From the NCBI RefSeq assembly GCF_000214375.1, contig NC_015578.1, forward strand, positions 434,001 to 498,000: a stretch of 64,000 bases of DNA. Direction: 5' to 3'. The translations under genes and the position numbers were made by a program. Shown here one piece after another: positions 53,699 to 62,354 of the stretch; position 1 is the first letter of the stretch, and each line of letters opens with the position of its first letter. The DNA comes from Treponema primitia ZAS-2 (lineage in GTDB: Bacteria; Spirochaetota; Spirochaetia; Treponematales; Breznakiellaceae). The notes beneath the pieces are model-generated. The model was not told the origin of the DNA, made no database searches, and saw only the letters and a program-made list of their open reading frames with translations.

Positions 53699-54451
53699 TT
53701 ATTTTATATATTTTCCAATATTTTTATCCCATATATAATTATTCCATGCCAAATCCATATACTCTTCATCAATTATCTCAAGAATTTTGAAGCCATTCTC
53801 AATATATTCTACTGACGAAAACGGATTCTCGAAATTGATGAATACAGGTACTAAACACAATTCTTCCAATTTATTTTCTTCAATATTAAAACCATAAACA
53901 CAAAATACATAGCCTATATGCTGATATTGTGAATACAATAGAATTTCATTAACTCCATCTTTATTAAAATCACCTACTGAAACATCTCCATATTCCAATA
54001 TTTCTCCATCCAGTTTTTCCATTAATATTTTATGGTTTTCAAATGGAACAAATTGTCCGCAATAATAATGTTTTGTGATTTCTTGTTGTTTATCAAAGGA
54101 ATACAAATAATATATGTATCCTTTAGGATTAAACCAGCTCACCAAGAATGTTAATAAACCTGGAATTACATTGTCTATTTGTATAATTGAAGATATATTC
54201 ATAAGGTCGGTTATTTTCATTGAAATATCATCAAATCCATAATAATTATCTTCGTATTTAATTATTTCATTTTTATAATATTCTAACGGATGCATCATTT
54301 CAACTTTATGTATATTTTGTTGAGAAAATGTATGAAAATAATTATTTTCTACTATATTTTCTGGATTAATATTAGCGCCATTATTTCTATTACTGCATGA
54401 AAGCAAAATAATAATGAGTGATAATAATCTTATAATCTTAATTAAGCTCAT
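53699..54451 (-). CDS. Lipoprotein of unknown function
   Basis: A 250-residue protein with a signal and lipobox LLSLIIILLSC-SN, so it is lipid-anchored. DVSVGDFNKDGVNEILLYS holds a calcium-binding-like DxNxDG loop as in FG-GAP/VCBS proteins. No full family recognised. It is a one-gene cassette between attC-like sites 5 and 1. Confidence 0.65.
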   Translation of the reverse strand: MSLIKIIRLLSLIIILLSCSNRNNGANINPENIVENNYFHTFSQQNIHKVEMMHPLEYYKNEIIKYEDNYYGFDDISMKITDLMNISSIIQIDNVIPGLLTFLVSWFNPKGYIYYLYSFDKQQEITKHYYCGQFVPFENHKILMEKLDGEILEYGDVSVGDFNKDGVNEILLYSQYQHIGYVFCVYGFNIEENKLEELCLVPVFINFENPFSSVEYIENGFKILEIIDEEYMDLAWNNYIWDKNIGKYIK

Positions 54452-54768
54452 TATTACCCTTATACATTATTTTTGAAAATTTTTCAATATCAAAGGTGTA
54501 TTTTTTTAATTTTACAATCAATTTAGCCCGTATTTCGCATAACTTCTTTTATACGAATTTCACCTACCACCCCAATATCTGCTGTTTAAACGCATTCATA
54601 TAATTCTAAAAAGCTGCGATATAAACGCAGTTATTTGAATTTATACCACAGTTCATGAAAAATAAACGCAAATCACTGAACACCATTTAATCCGCCTTTA
54701 AACCACCTCGTGAGCGATCGCCTGTTAACACCCTTTCGCTTTCCTGTGAAATGGTTTACACTACTCCC
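54452..54768. other. Intergenic region with attC-like site 5
   Basis: About 320 bases between the cassette array and hydF. It holds attC-like site 5 and, near its end, the hydF start region. TTTACACT six bases before ATG 54769 resembles a -10 box, but no good -35 was found. Confidence 0.4.
54537..54636 (-). repeat. attC-like site 5 (outer edge of array)
   Basis: CGCATAAC (54536-54543) and ATACGA form a clear R'/L' half in the same arrangement as site 1. The partner half near GATATAAACGCAGTTATTTG is weak. In cassette direction this would be the first recombination site of the array. Confidence 0.4.
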
Positions 54769-55998
54769 ATGGGACTAAACGACACTCCTTCGGCAAACCG
54801 CATTCACATCGGCTTTTTTGGTCGGCGGAACGCGGGAAAATCCAGCCTGGTCAATGCGGTGACAAACCAGGACCTGGTCATCGTCTCGGATGTTAAGGGC
54901 ACCACCACGGACCCTGTTTCCAAGGCTATGGAACTTCTCCCTTTGGGGCCGGTGCTGATCATCGACACCCCGGGGATCGATGACGAGGGCGCCCTGGGGG
55001 AACTCAGGGTCCGCCGGGCTAAGCAGGTCTTAAACAAGACTGACGCGGCGATCCTGGTGGTGGACGCCGTCACCGGCAAGGCCGAGGCGGACGAGGAACT
55101 TATCGCCCTGTTCCGGGCCAAGCAGGTCCCCTTCATCATAGCTTACAATAAAAGTGATTTGCTGGAGAGCCTTCCGGCGGATGGGGTGGAAAATGCGGAT
55201 GGCGAAAACATTATTTATGTGAGCGCCATAAGCAAACACAACATAGAAGCGTTGAAGGAACGGATCGGCGCCATTGCCAAAACCGATGAGCCAAAACTGC
55301 AAATCGTGGGGGACCTGATCCGGCCCGGGGATTTTGTGGTCCTGGTGGTTCCCATTGACAAGGCTGCACCTAAGGGGCGCTTGATACTTCCCCAACAGCA
55401 GACTATCCGGGATATTCTGGAGGCGGATGCGGCGGCGGTGGTGGTAAAGGAATTTGAGCTTAAGGAAACCCTGGAAAATATAGGAAAGAAGCCAAGCCTG
55501 GTGATCACCGACAGCCAGGTCTTTGCCAAGGTTTCTGCGGACACCCCTGCTGATATTCCCCTCACTTCCTTTTCTATCCTCTTTGCCCGTTACAAAGGCT
55601 ACCTCGCCACTGCGGTTCGGGGGGTAAAAACACTGGACTGTATCGATGATAAGAGCCGCATCCTCATCGCTGAAGGCTGTACCCACCATCGTCAGTGCGA
55701 TGATATAGGCACAGTCAAAATTCCCCGATGGATCAAACAGTACGCCGGCAAGGAGCCTGAGTTTGTGTTTACTTCCGGAGGGGAGTTCCCTGAGGACCTT
55801 TCGCCCTACGACCTGATCATCCACTGCGGGGCCTGTATGCTCAATGATCGGGAAGTGCGCTACCGGGAAGCCAATGCGGCGGATCAGGGGATACCCTTTA
55901 CCAACTACGGTACGGTGATCGCCCATATCCAGGGCATACTGAAACGGAGCGTGGCGGTGTTCCCCCACATCCTGGCGGAACTGGAAGACGAATTATGA
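54769..55998 (+). CDS. hydF: FeFe-hydrogenase H-cluster maturation GTPase HydF
   Basis: A 409-residue protein from ATG 54769 (MGLNDTPSANRIHIGFFG, the usual HydF start; ATG 54751 is the alternative). The GTPase domain has the P-loop GRRNAGKSS, DTPG and NKSD. The C-terminal part binds a 4Fe-4S cluster through CTHHRQC and the later HCGAC motif. HydF is the scaffold that receives the diiron subcluster from HydE/HydG products and hands it to the hydrogenase. The next gene overlaps by four bases. Confidence 0.95.
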   Translation: MGLNDTPSANRIHIGFFGRRNAGKSSLVNAVTNQDLVIVSDVKGTTTDPVSKAMELLPLGPVLIIDTPGIDDEGALGELRVRRAKQVLNKTDAAILVVDAVTGKAEADEELIALFRAKQVPFIIAYNKSDLLESLPADGVENADGENIIYVSAISKHNIEALKERIGAIAKTDEPKLQIVGDLIRPGDFVVLVVPIDKAAPKGRLILPQQQTIRDILEADAAAVVVKEFELKETLENIGKKPSLVITDSQVFAKVSADTPADIPLTSFSILFARYKGYLATAVRGVKTLDCIDDKSRILIAEGCTHHRQCDDIGTVKIPRWIKQYAGKEPEFVFTSGGEFPEDLSPYDLIIHCGACMLNDREVRYREANAADQGIPFTNYGTVIAHIQGILKRSVAVFPHILAELEDEL

Positions 55999-57398
55999 GA
56001 AAGGAACGGGACGAGCTGGGGGAACGGGAACTGCCTGACGAGGCTCTCTACGGCCTCCAGAGTCTGCGGGCGGAAGAAAACTTTTCTTTGGGCTACAGAA
56101 AAACTAACCTCAGGCTTATCCGCGCAATGGTAACGATTAAGAAAGCTGCGGCCCTGGCTTACGGGAAGATTGCCGAAAGTGACAGGCAGGATTTGGAAGG
56201 TGATAAAAACGGCAAGGCGGAAAAAAGCCGGGCCATTGTTGAGGCCTGCGACAGGGTTCTTGCGGGGGAGGCGGAGGGGGAGTTTATTGTGGACGCCCTT
56301 CAGGGCGGGGCGGGGACTTCTACCAACATGAACGTTAACGAGGTCATTGCCAACATGGCCCTGAAAATCCTGGGAAAGGCGCCGGGGGCCTACGGCATTG
56401 TTCACCCCCTGGACGATGTGAACCGGGGGCAGTCTACCAACGATGTGTACCCCACGGCCCTGCGCGTTGCTGCGATAGAACTGCTGCGGGAGCTGAGCGA
56501 TGGATGCGCTAAATTGCAGGAGGCGCTTCAGAAACGGGAAAACGAATTTGAGGATATTAAAAAGCTGGGGCGTACGGAGCTTCAGGACGCGGTGCCCATT
56601 ACCCTGGGGGCCGAATTCGGGGCTTATGCCCAGGCCATAGGCCGGGATCGGTGGCGGCTTTACAAGGTTGAAGAGAGGCTGCGGCAGGTAAACCTTGGAG
56701 GCGCCGCAGTGGGGCTTTCGGATAAGCTGACCAGGCGTTACCGCTTCGAGGTGATAGAAAAACTGCGGGAGCTTACCGGCATGGGGCTGGCAGCGGCGGA
56801 ATACCCCATGGATTTGACGCAGAACAACGATGTGTTTGTGGAAGTTTCGGGGCTCCTCAAGAGCCTGGGGGTCAACCTTACCAAGATCGCCAACGATCTC
56901 AGGCTTTTAAGCTCCGGGCCCCATGGCGGCCTGGGGGAAATTCACCTTGCGCCCATGCAGAAGGGGAGTACCATCATGCCCGGCAAGGTGAACCCGGTGA
57001 TTTCTGAGATGGTCATCCAGGTCGGGATAAAGGTCGCAGCCAACGATTTTGCCATCACCGCTGCAGCCGCCCGGGGGGAGTTGGAACTCAACGCCTTTTC
57101 CCCGATCATTGCGGATGCGATCCTGGAAAGCCTCTCCATCCTGAATCGGGCGGTGTTCCTCTTTCGTACCCGGTGCGTAGAAACACTGAGCCCCGACCGG
57201 GAACGCTGCGCTGAACTACTGGCCGCTTCTTATGCCTTTGCGGCTTCCTATGGGGGGCGGCTCGGGTATGACCGGGTGAGCGCCATTATTGCGGAAAACA
57301 GGGGAGACCCGGAGAAGATACAAAAAGCCCTGGATGCGCGGGAAACTTCGTTGCAAGTAGCGGAAGCGAATCCCCCGGACAGAGCAGCAGAACTTTAA
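55995..57398 (+). CDS. aspA: Aspartate ammonia-lyase/fumarase-family enzyme
   Basis: A 467-residue lyase. GSTIMPGKVNPV near residue 325 is the fumarase/aspartase signature, GRTELQDAVPITLG and NDVYPTALRVAA are flanking family blocks. The N-terminal ERELPDEALYGLQSLRA is the aspartase form. It would split aspartate into fumarate and ammonia. Aspartase-like genes often accompany hydF-hydE-hydG, and ammonia or a linked amine may feed the bridging ligand; that connection is not proven. Confidence 0.88.
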   Translation: MRKERDELGERELPDEALYGLQSLRAEENFSLGYRKTNLRLIRAMVTIKKAAALAYGKIAESDRQDLEGDKNGKAEKSRAIVEACDRVLAGEAEGEFIVDALQGGAGTSTNMNVNEVIANMALKILGKAPGAYGIVHPLDDVNRGQSTNDVYPTALRVAAIELLRELSDGCAKLQEALQKRENEFEDIKKLGRTELQDAVPITLGAEFGAYAQAIGRDRWRLYKVEERLRQVNLGGAAVGLSDKLTRRYRFEVIEKLRELTGMGLAAAEYPMDLTQNNDVFVEVSGLLKSLGVNLTKIANDLRLLSSGPHGGLGEIHLAPMQKGSTIMPGKVNPVISEMVIQVGIKVAANDFAITAAAARGELELNAFSPIIADAILESLSILNRAVFLFRTRCVETLSPDRERCAELLAASYAFAASYGGRLGYDRVSAIIAENRGDPEKIQKALDARETSLQVAEANPPDRAAEL

Positions 57399-57426
57399 AA
57401 CTTTACAAAATATCAACCCAAACCCC

Positions 57427-57455
57427 TTGCACAATCTGCCCTGATATGCTATAGC
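57427..57455 (+). promoter_or_regulatory. Promoter before mgtE leader
   Basis: TTGCAC (57427-57432), 17 bases, TATAGC (57450-57455). The transcript would have a leader of about 215 bases before mgtE. Confidence 0.5.
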
Positions 57456-57505
57456 TAAAGAGGATACTTTTTATCCCATCAAATTCCCTTTCAAGGAGGT
57501 ACACC

Positions 57506-57616
57506 ATGTCCGATTCGGACGGTGGCGGTAGTATACCCCGTCATAGACAAAACGCAACAAATTTAGCGTTTGTGGTATTTTCCCTGAAAGGCCGGCCTTT
57601 TATTCTTCGCGCATAA
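57506..57616 (+). CDS. 36-residue ORF in the mgtE leader
   Basis: ATG 57506 follows a near-perfect AAGGAGGT ribosome site by seven bases. The product begins MSDSDGGGSIPRHRQNATNL and ends FSLKGRPFILRA. It overlaps an ACAAAACGC/GCGTTTGT hairpin. A leader peptide controlling mgtE, or an unrelated small protein, would fit; no family known. Confidence 0.4.
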   Translation: MSDSDGGGSIPRHRQNATNLAFVVFSLKGRPFILRA

Positions 57617-57678
57617 GCGCCTATCGTTTTTTCCGGTTTCTTCTATGTAAATATCCGCGAACCATAGGAGAAACAGGT

Positions 57679-59022
57679 ATGACCAAAGAAGAACTTCTGG
57701 AACTCCTTCATGGGAATTCAAACCGGATCGCAAAACTTCATTCCATGTTCACCCAGATGAATGCGGTGGATATTGCCGAAATTTTTGTGGACACAGACCG
57801 GGACACGGTAATACAGATTTTCAGGCTCCTGCCGAAAAGTATGGCCGCCGATGTGTTTTCATACATCGATCCCGACGAACAGCAGATCATTATTGAAGCC
57901 CTCACGGATCGTGAGGTCAGCGATATTATGAATAAGCTGTTTGTCGATGATGCGGTGGATATGATCGAAGAAATGCCCGCCGCTGTGGTGAACCGTTTGC
58001 TGCAGATAGTCCCGGATGAAAAACGGAAACAGATAAACCAGATACTCCAATATCCCGATGATTCCGCCGGCAGTATTATGACTACCGAATATGTAGAACT
58101 CCGGGAGAGCGCTTCGATTATAGAAGCTTTTGAGCATATCAGAACCATCGGTATAAACAAGGAAACTATCTATACCAGTTATGTGATAAAGCCGAACCGC
58201 CTGCTGGTGGGCATTGTTTCTGCAAAGGGTCTCATGCTTGCGGAACCCCGGGATACTATCGGCCATATTATGAAAACTAATTTTGTCTTTGTCCACACCA
58301 CGGATGACCGGGAAATAGTAGCGGGGCTGTTCAAGAAATACAATCTGCTTTCCATGCCTGTGGTGGACAGGGAACAGCATCTGGTGGGTATTATTACTGT
58401 TGACGATGTGATGCAGGTTATCGAAGAAGAAAATACCGAGGACTTTGAAAAGATGGCCGCCCTTAACCCCTCGGAGGAACCGTACCTTAAAACTAGTGTC
58501 CTTGCCCTTACCAGGAACCGTATTCTTTGGCTCCTGTTCCTCATGCTTTCCGCCACCATCACCGGGGGTGTTATTGCGAATTTTGAGGAAGCCCTGGCTG
58601 TATTGCCCATGCTGGTGGCTTTTATCCCCATGCTCATGGACACCGGGGGTAACGCGGGATCCCAAACTTCCACTCTGATAATCCGCGGTATGGCTCTGGG
58701 GGAAATCAGTTTCCGGGATTTAGCGCTGGTGTGGTGGAAGGAACTGCGGGTGGGCCTTCTTTGTGGGCTGGGGCTGGGGCTGATAAATTATCTGCGTATT
58801 TACTTGATGAACGGGAAAAACGGGATCCTTTCAATCACCGTGAGTTTGAGCTTGCTGATTACCGTGGTGATGGCGAAAACCATAGGCTGCATACTTCCCA
58901 TGGCGGCGAAAAAATTGAAGGTTGACCCGGCTATCATGGCCGCCCCGATTATTACCACTATTGTTGACGGGGCTTCCCTGGTGGTGTATTTGTCCATTGC
59001 CAAGGCGCTTTTCAGGATTTGA
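57679..59022 (+). CDS. mgtE: Magnesium transporter MgtE
   Basis: A 447-residue protein with the MgtE plan: N domain (residues 1-125, EIFVDTDRDTVIQIFRLLP), two CBS repeats (about 130-255, with SMPVVDREQHLVGIITVDD), then five membrane spans with FIPMLMDTGGNAGSQTSTLI, the pore-lining signature. It conducts Mg2+ into the cell and closes when the CBS/N domains bind it. It sits between two hydrogenase-maturation genes; a direct link to hydrogenase is doubtful. Confidence 0.94.
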   Translation: MTKEELLELLHGNSNRIAKLHSMFTQMNAVDIAEIFVDTDRDTVIQIFRLLPKSMAADVFSYIDPDEQQIIIEALTDREVSDIMNKLFVDDAVDMIEEMPAAVVNRLLQIVPDEKRKQINQILQYPDDSAGSIMTTEYVELRESASIIEAFEHIRTIGINKETIYTSYVIKPNRLLVGIVSAKGLMLAEPRDTIGHIMKTNFVFVHTTDDREIVAGLFKKYNLLSMPVVDREQHLVGIITVDDVMQVIEEENTEDFEKMAALNPSEEPYLKTSVLALTRNRILWLLFLMLSATITGGVIANFEEALAVLPMLVAFIPMLMDTGGNAGSQTSTLIIRGMALGEISFRDLALVWWKELRVGLLCGLGLGLINYLRIYLMNGKNGILSITVSLSLLITVVMAKTIGCILPMAAKKLKVDPAIMAAPIITTIVDGASLVVYLSIAKALFRI

Positions 59023-59104
59023 GGAGCTCAAGAATTTAACCACGAAGAACCCGCTTTCGCGGGGGAGCACACGGGCAAAGACGTATTGAGGCTGAAAATT
59101 TAGC

Positions 59105-59133
59105 TTGCATTTATTTTAATTCTGTGGTATCCT
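59105..59133 (+). promoter_or_regulatory. Promoter of the RNA/TM1266 unit
   Basis: TTGCAT (59105-59110), 17-base spacer, TATCCT (59128-59133). The transcript should begin near 59140. Confidence 0.65.
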
Positions 59134-59139
59134 CTAATT

Positions 59140-59302
59140 AACCCATATTGGGCGAGAGTTTTCTTGCCCGGACGTGGGAAATATTCATTAGACCTTGTTG
59201 GCTAAGTCCCATTGAAAACGATGGTTCTGGCTGTCCGAGGGTAAATGTAAGGCATATTGCCATGTCATTACCACCCCCGGATAATCCCGGGGGTTTTTTT
59301 GT
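59140..59302 (+). ncRNA. Candidate structured RNA or attenuator leader
   Basis: About 160 bases between a good promoter and a strong terminator, without a convincing ORF. Hairpins by eye: GGGCGAG/CTTGCCC (59150-59169), with an alternative CCCATATTGGG that uses the same G-run; CGGAC...GTCCG enclosing TGGGA/TCCCA (59169-59238); GGTAAATG...CATTACC (59240-59272). The last stem is followed by a terminator hairpin, CCCCCGG-ATAAT-CCGGGGG plus seven Ts (59274-59299). The regulator gene starts 46 bases later. It could be a riboswitch/attenuator for the hyd genes or a stand-alone sRNA; it does not match a class I know. Confidence 0.5.
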
Positions 59303-59345
59303 CCCCGGAGCATCCAGCGAAGTTTCACAAGGTAAAGGAGCAGGT

Positions 59346-59609
59346 ATGAGGCGGATAGCGGTTATCGGGGCGATTCTGGAAAAACCCGGAGTCAGCCAAA
59401 AGGCCTTTAACGACACAATCTCGTCGTTCAAGGGAATCGTTAAGGGGCGTATGGGCATTCCCGTTGCGGAGGAGGATTTGGCGGTTATTTCTATCACCCT
59501 TCAGGGGGATCTGGATGAGATAAACGCCCTCACAGGAAAACTGGGGAACCTTCCCGGGGTAACCGTAAGAACTGCGGTATCCAGCGATCTTAAAGCCGGT
59601 GGGGCATAA
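59346..59609 (+). CDS. TM1266-family iron-only hydrogenase system regulator
   Basis: An 87-residue ACT-like/NikR-C-like protein: MRRIAVIGAILEKPGVSQKA, then GRMGIPVAEEDLAVISITLQG. Members are found almost only with hydEFG and are thought to regulate or sense for the hydrogenase system, although they lack a DNA-binding domain. AAAGGAGCAGGT precedes ATG 59346; frames further upstream run through the candidate RNA and are rejected. Confidence 0.9.
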   Translation: MRRIAVIGAILEKPGVSQKAFNDTISSFKGIVKGRMGIPVAEEDLAVISITLQGDLDEINALTGKLGNLPGVTVRTAVSSDLKAGGA

Positions 59610-59690
59610 GCGGAAAGGACAATGTGTCGGCATAATTGAAAAAGGATTGCAACCGGCGGGGTTGCGGTCCGGGAAAACTTTTGAATAAAC

Positions 59691-61142
59691 ATGGAGGAAC
59701 TTATGGTTACTGAGCTTATGGATACTGTGGAAGCAGTAAAAGTGCAGGATTCAGAGTCTGGGGTCTTTATAGACCAGTCTTATATTGAAGGGCTTTTAGA
59801 GAAGGCAAAATATACCGATGACAGGGTCATCCAGGGTATTTTGGACAAGGCAGAGCGGTTTGAAGGGCTTAATCACATTGAAATAGCTTCCCTGCTTACC
59901 ACAAAAAATCCCGCCCATATTGCGCAGATATTTTCCATCGCCGGGATGATCAAGCGGCATATCTACGGCAACCGCATTGTGTTGTTTGCCCCTCTCTACG
60001 TGAGCGATTACTGTGTGAACCGCTGTGGCTATTGCAGTTATAACTGCGGCCATGAATTTAACAGGAAGAAACTTACCATGGACGAAGTCCGGGAGGAAGT
60101 AAAGCTCCTGGAGCAGATGGGCCACAAGCGGATCGCCCTGGAAGCCGGGGAACACGATCAGGAATGTCCCATCGACTATATCCTGGAATGTATGCACACT
60201 ATTTATGATATGAAATTTGAAAATGGTGAAATTAGGCGGATCAACGTTAATATCGCTGCTACAACCGTGGAAAACTACAAAAAACTCAATGATGTCGGCA
60301 TAGGCACCTACATCCTCTTTCAGGAAACCTACCATCAGCCTACCTACGATAAGGTCCACCATTCGGGGCCAAAGAAGGACTACGCCTACCATCTTACTGC
60401 CTTTGACCGGGCCCACCTGGGAGGCATTGACGATGTGGGGGGCGGGGTTCTCTTTGGCCTGGCTGACCCGTACTTTGAAGTGTTGGGTCTGATGATCCAC
60501 AACGAGCATCTGGAAGAAAAATTCAATGTGGGGTTCCACACTATTTCTGTGCCCCGGATCTGCCCCGCAGCGGGGGCAGAAACTGCGGACTTCCCCCACC
60601 TGGTGGATGACGCCACTTTTGAGCGGATCGTGGCTATCATACGCCTGGCGGTTCCCTTTACAGGGATGATCCTCTCTACCCGGGAAAATCACGCCATGCG
60701 GGGCAAGCTCCTGCAGCTGGGGATTTCCCAGATCAGCGCCGGGTCCAGCACCGAAGTGGGGGGCTATGCCAAGCGGGAACGGCAAGAGCAGTCCAATCCG
60801 CAGTTTTTTGTGAACGACGAGCGGACTGCTCTGGAGATTATCACCGAGCTTATGGATGACGGCTATATCCCCAGTTTTTGTACCGCCTGTTACCGCAGCG
60901 GCCGAACCGGGGATCGCTTTATGAGCCTTGCCAAATCCGGGCAGATCAAGAATGTCTGCCTCCCCAATGCCCTGATGACCCTCTCTGAGTTTTCTTCGGA
61001 TTACGGAGACGAGCCTTTTAAAAAGAAGGCTGCTGCTGCCATTGCCCGGGAACTGCCGGGGATCGCCAACGAAAAGATCCGCCTTAAAGCGACGGCGAAT
61101 CTGGAAAGAATCAGTCAGGGCAAACGGGATTTTTATTTTTAA
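59691..61142 (+). CDS. hydG: Radical SAM H-cluster maturase HydG
   Basis: A 483-residue enzyme that cleaves tyrosine to give the CO and CN ligands on iron. CVNRCGYCSYNC is the radical-SAM CxxxCxxC cluster site, and the C-terminal CTACYRSGRTGDRF with a later NVC (Cx2Cx22C pattern) binds the second cluster, which separates HydG from the thiamine enzyme ThiH. ATG 59703 is also possible as start. It precedes hydE with a strong hairpin between them. Confidence 0.95.
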   Translation: MEELMVTELMDTVEAVKVQDSESGVFIDQSYIEGLLEKAKYTDDRVIQGILDKAERFEGLNHIEIASLLTTKNPAHIAQIFSIAGMIKRHIYGNRIVLFAPLYVSDYCVNRCGYCSYNCGHEFNRKKLTMDEVREEVKLLEQMGHKRIALEAGEHDQECPIDYILECMHTIYDMKFENGEIRRINVNIAATTVENYKKLNDVGIGTYILFQETYHQPTYDKVHHSGPKKDYAYHLTAFDRAHLGGIDDVGGGVLFGLADPYFEVLGLMIHNEHLEEKFNVGFHTISVPRICPAAGAETADFPHLVDDATFERIVAIIRLAVPFTGMILSTRENHAMRGKLLQLGISQISAGSSTEVGGYAKRERQEQSNPQFFVNDERTALEIITELMDDGYIPSFCTACYRSGRTGDRFMSLAKSGQIKNVCLPNALMTLSEFSSDYGDEPFKKKAAAAIARELPGIANEKIRLKATANLERISQGKRDFYF

Positions 61143-61149
61143 GTCTGTT

Positions 61150-61187
61150 TTAATAGCCGGTTGAATCTGACATTCGACCGGCTATTT
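61150..61187 (+). terminator. Hairpin between hydG and hydE
   Basis: ATAGCCGGT-T-GAAT...ATTC-G-ACCGGCTAT, a 13-base-pair stem with short loop, followed by only four Ts. A partial terminator or mRNA-processing element that may set the HydG:HydE ratio. Confidence 0.6.
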
Positions 61188-61256
61188 TGGGGCTCATTTT
61201 TATGGGCCTCTGGGGAAATCGTTTGGCACTTTTCCCCAAAAGGAGTGTGTTTAGAA

Positions 61257-62297
61257 ATGAACATGGTTGATTTATCCGGTGACGCAGAAATATTGCACTA
61301 TATCACCACCGATGATCCCGCCGAAGCGGAGTCCCTCTATGCTGCTGCCCGTGAAGTCCGGGAAGAACACTACGGACAGGATGTGTATTTCCGGGGTCTC
61401 ATCGAATTTACCAACTATTGCAAAAACGACTGTTACTACTGCGGCATACGCCGGAGTAACAGCAATGCTGAGCGGTACCACCTTTCCATGGAACAGATAC
61501 TCTACTGCTGTCAAATGGGGGATATGCTGGGCTACCGGAGTTTCGTGCTCCAGGGCGGAGAGGACCCCTGGTTTACCGACGACCGGATCACAGAAATGGT
61601 GGAAGCCATACGTCGGGAATACCCGGAGCACGCAATAACCCTGTCCATAGGTGAACGGAAGCGTGAAAGTTATGAACGGTTTTTTCAGGCCGGGGCGAAC
61701 CGCTACCTGCTCCGCCACGAGACCGCCAATGACGAACATTACGGGAAACTCCACCCTGCAGTCATGAGCCTGGCGGAACGGAAGGACTGCCTCTTTGCCC
61801 TGCGGGATATCGGCTACCAGGTGGGCGCAGGGTTTATGGTGGGAACCCCTTACCAGACCCCCGAATGCCTCCTGGAGGACCTCCGCTTCCTTGAAAAACT
61901 GGACCCCCACATGGTAGGCATAGGCCCCTTCATCCCCCAGGCCGCTACCCCCTTCGGCGCCTGCCCCGGCGGAACACTGGAACAAACCCTGAGGATGCTG
62001 GCCCTGACCCGGCTCCTGCTCCCCAAAACCCTGCTTCCCGCCACCACTGCCCTGGGGACCATAGACCCCCGGGGCCGGGAACTGGGCCTTATGGCCGGGG
62101 CCAACGTGGTGATGCCTAACCTTTCACCCAAGGCTGTCCGCAAACTCTACGCCCTCTACGACAACAAGATCTGTACCGGCGACGAAGCCGCCGAATGCCG
62201 GTTCTGTATGGAAGGCAGGATCCGGGATTACGGCTTTGTCCCCGACATGGGCCGGGGGGATTCACGGGTGGAGATTGGGGTGCCCGCTTCTGTGTAA
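61257..62297 (+). CDS. hydE: Radical SAM H-cluster maturase HydE
   Basis: A 346-residue radical SAM/BioB-like TIM barrel. ATG 61257 has an AAAAGGAG site; the longer TTG frame crosses the terminator-like hairpin. FTNYCKNDCYYCGIRRSN is the cluster motif; QGGEDPWFTDDRI and GAGFMVGTPYQT are HydE blocks. It works with HydG to build the diiron centre, acting on an organometallic cysteine-iron intermediate. CRFCMEGRI near the end is a further cysteine pair. Last gene of the cluster. Confidence 0.94.
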   Translation: MNMVDLSGDAEILHYITTDDPAEAESLYAAAREVREEHYGQDVYFRGLIEFTNYCKNDCYYCGIRRSNSNAERYHLSMEQILYCCQMGDMLGYRSFVLQGGEDPWFTDDRITEMVEAIRREYPEHAITLSIGERKRESYERFFQAGANRYLLRHETANDEHYGKLHPAVMSLAERKDCLFALRDIGYQVGAGFMVGTPYQTPECLLEDLRFLEKLDPHMVGIGPFIPQAATPFGACPGGTLEQTLRMLALTRLLLPKTLLPATTALGTIDPRGRELGLMAGANVVMPNLSPKAVRKLYALYDNKICTGDEAAECRFCMEGRIRDYGFVPDMGRGDSRVEIGVPASV

Positions 62298-62303
62298 TCG
62301 AAC

Positions 62304-62332
62304 AAAAAAATTCCCCCTTGCGGGGGAATCGG
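62304..62332. terminator. Bidirectional terminator between hydE and the oligopeptide-binding gene
   Basis: ATTCCCCC-TTGC-GGGGGAAT with A-rich sequence before it, so it can end transcription from both converging genes; the A-run gives Ts for the minus-strand gene. Confidence 0.8.
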
Positions 62333-62354
62333 TAAACAAATCAGAACAGTTTTT

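Noticed and set aside
55995-57398. Class II fumarase
   Set aside because: The N-terminal pattern and the link with hydF favour aspartase, though the reaction cannot be proven from sequence.
57456-57678. M-box magnesium riboswitch before mgtE
   Set aside because: No M-box consensus seen; the leader instead shows a small ORF and one hairpin.
59140-59302. 6S RNA, or TPP, cobalamin, SAM or c-di-GMP riboswitch
   Set aside because: The 5' and 3' ends do not pair as in 6S RNA and the consensus boxes of those riboswitches were not found. Left as an unnamed candidate.
59691-61142. Thiamine biosynthesis ThiH
   Set aside because: The C-terminal cluster-binding cysteines and the hydF/hydE neighbours identify HydG.
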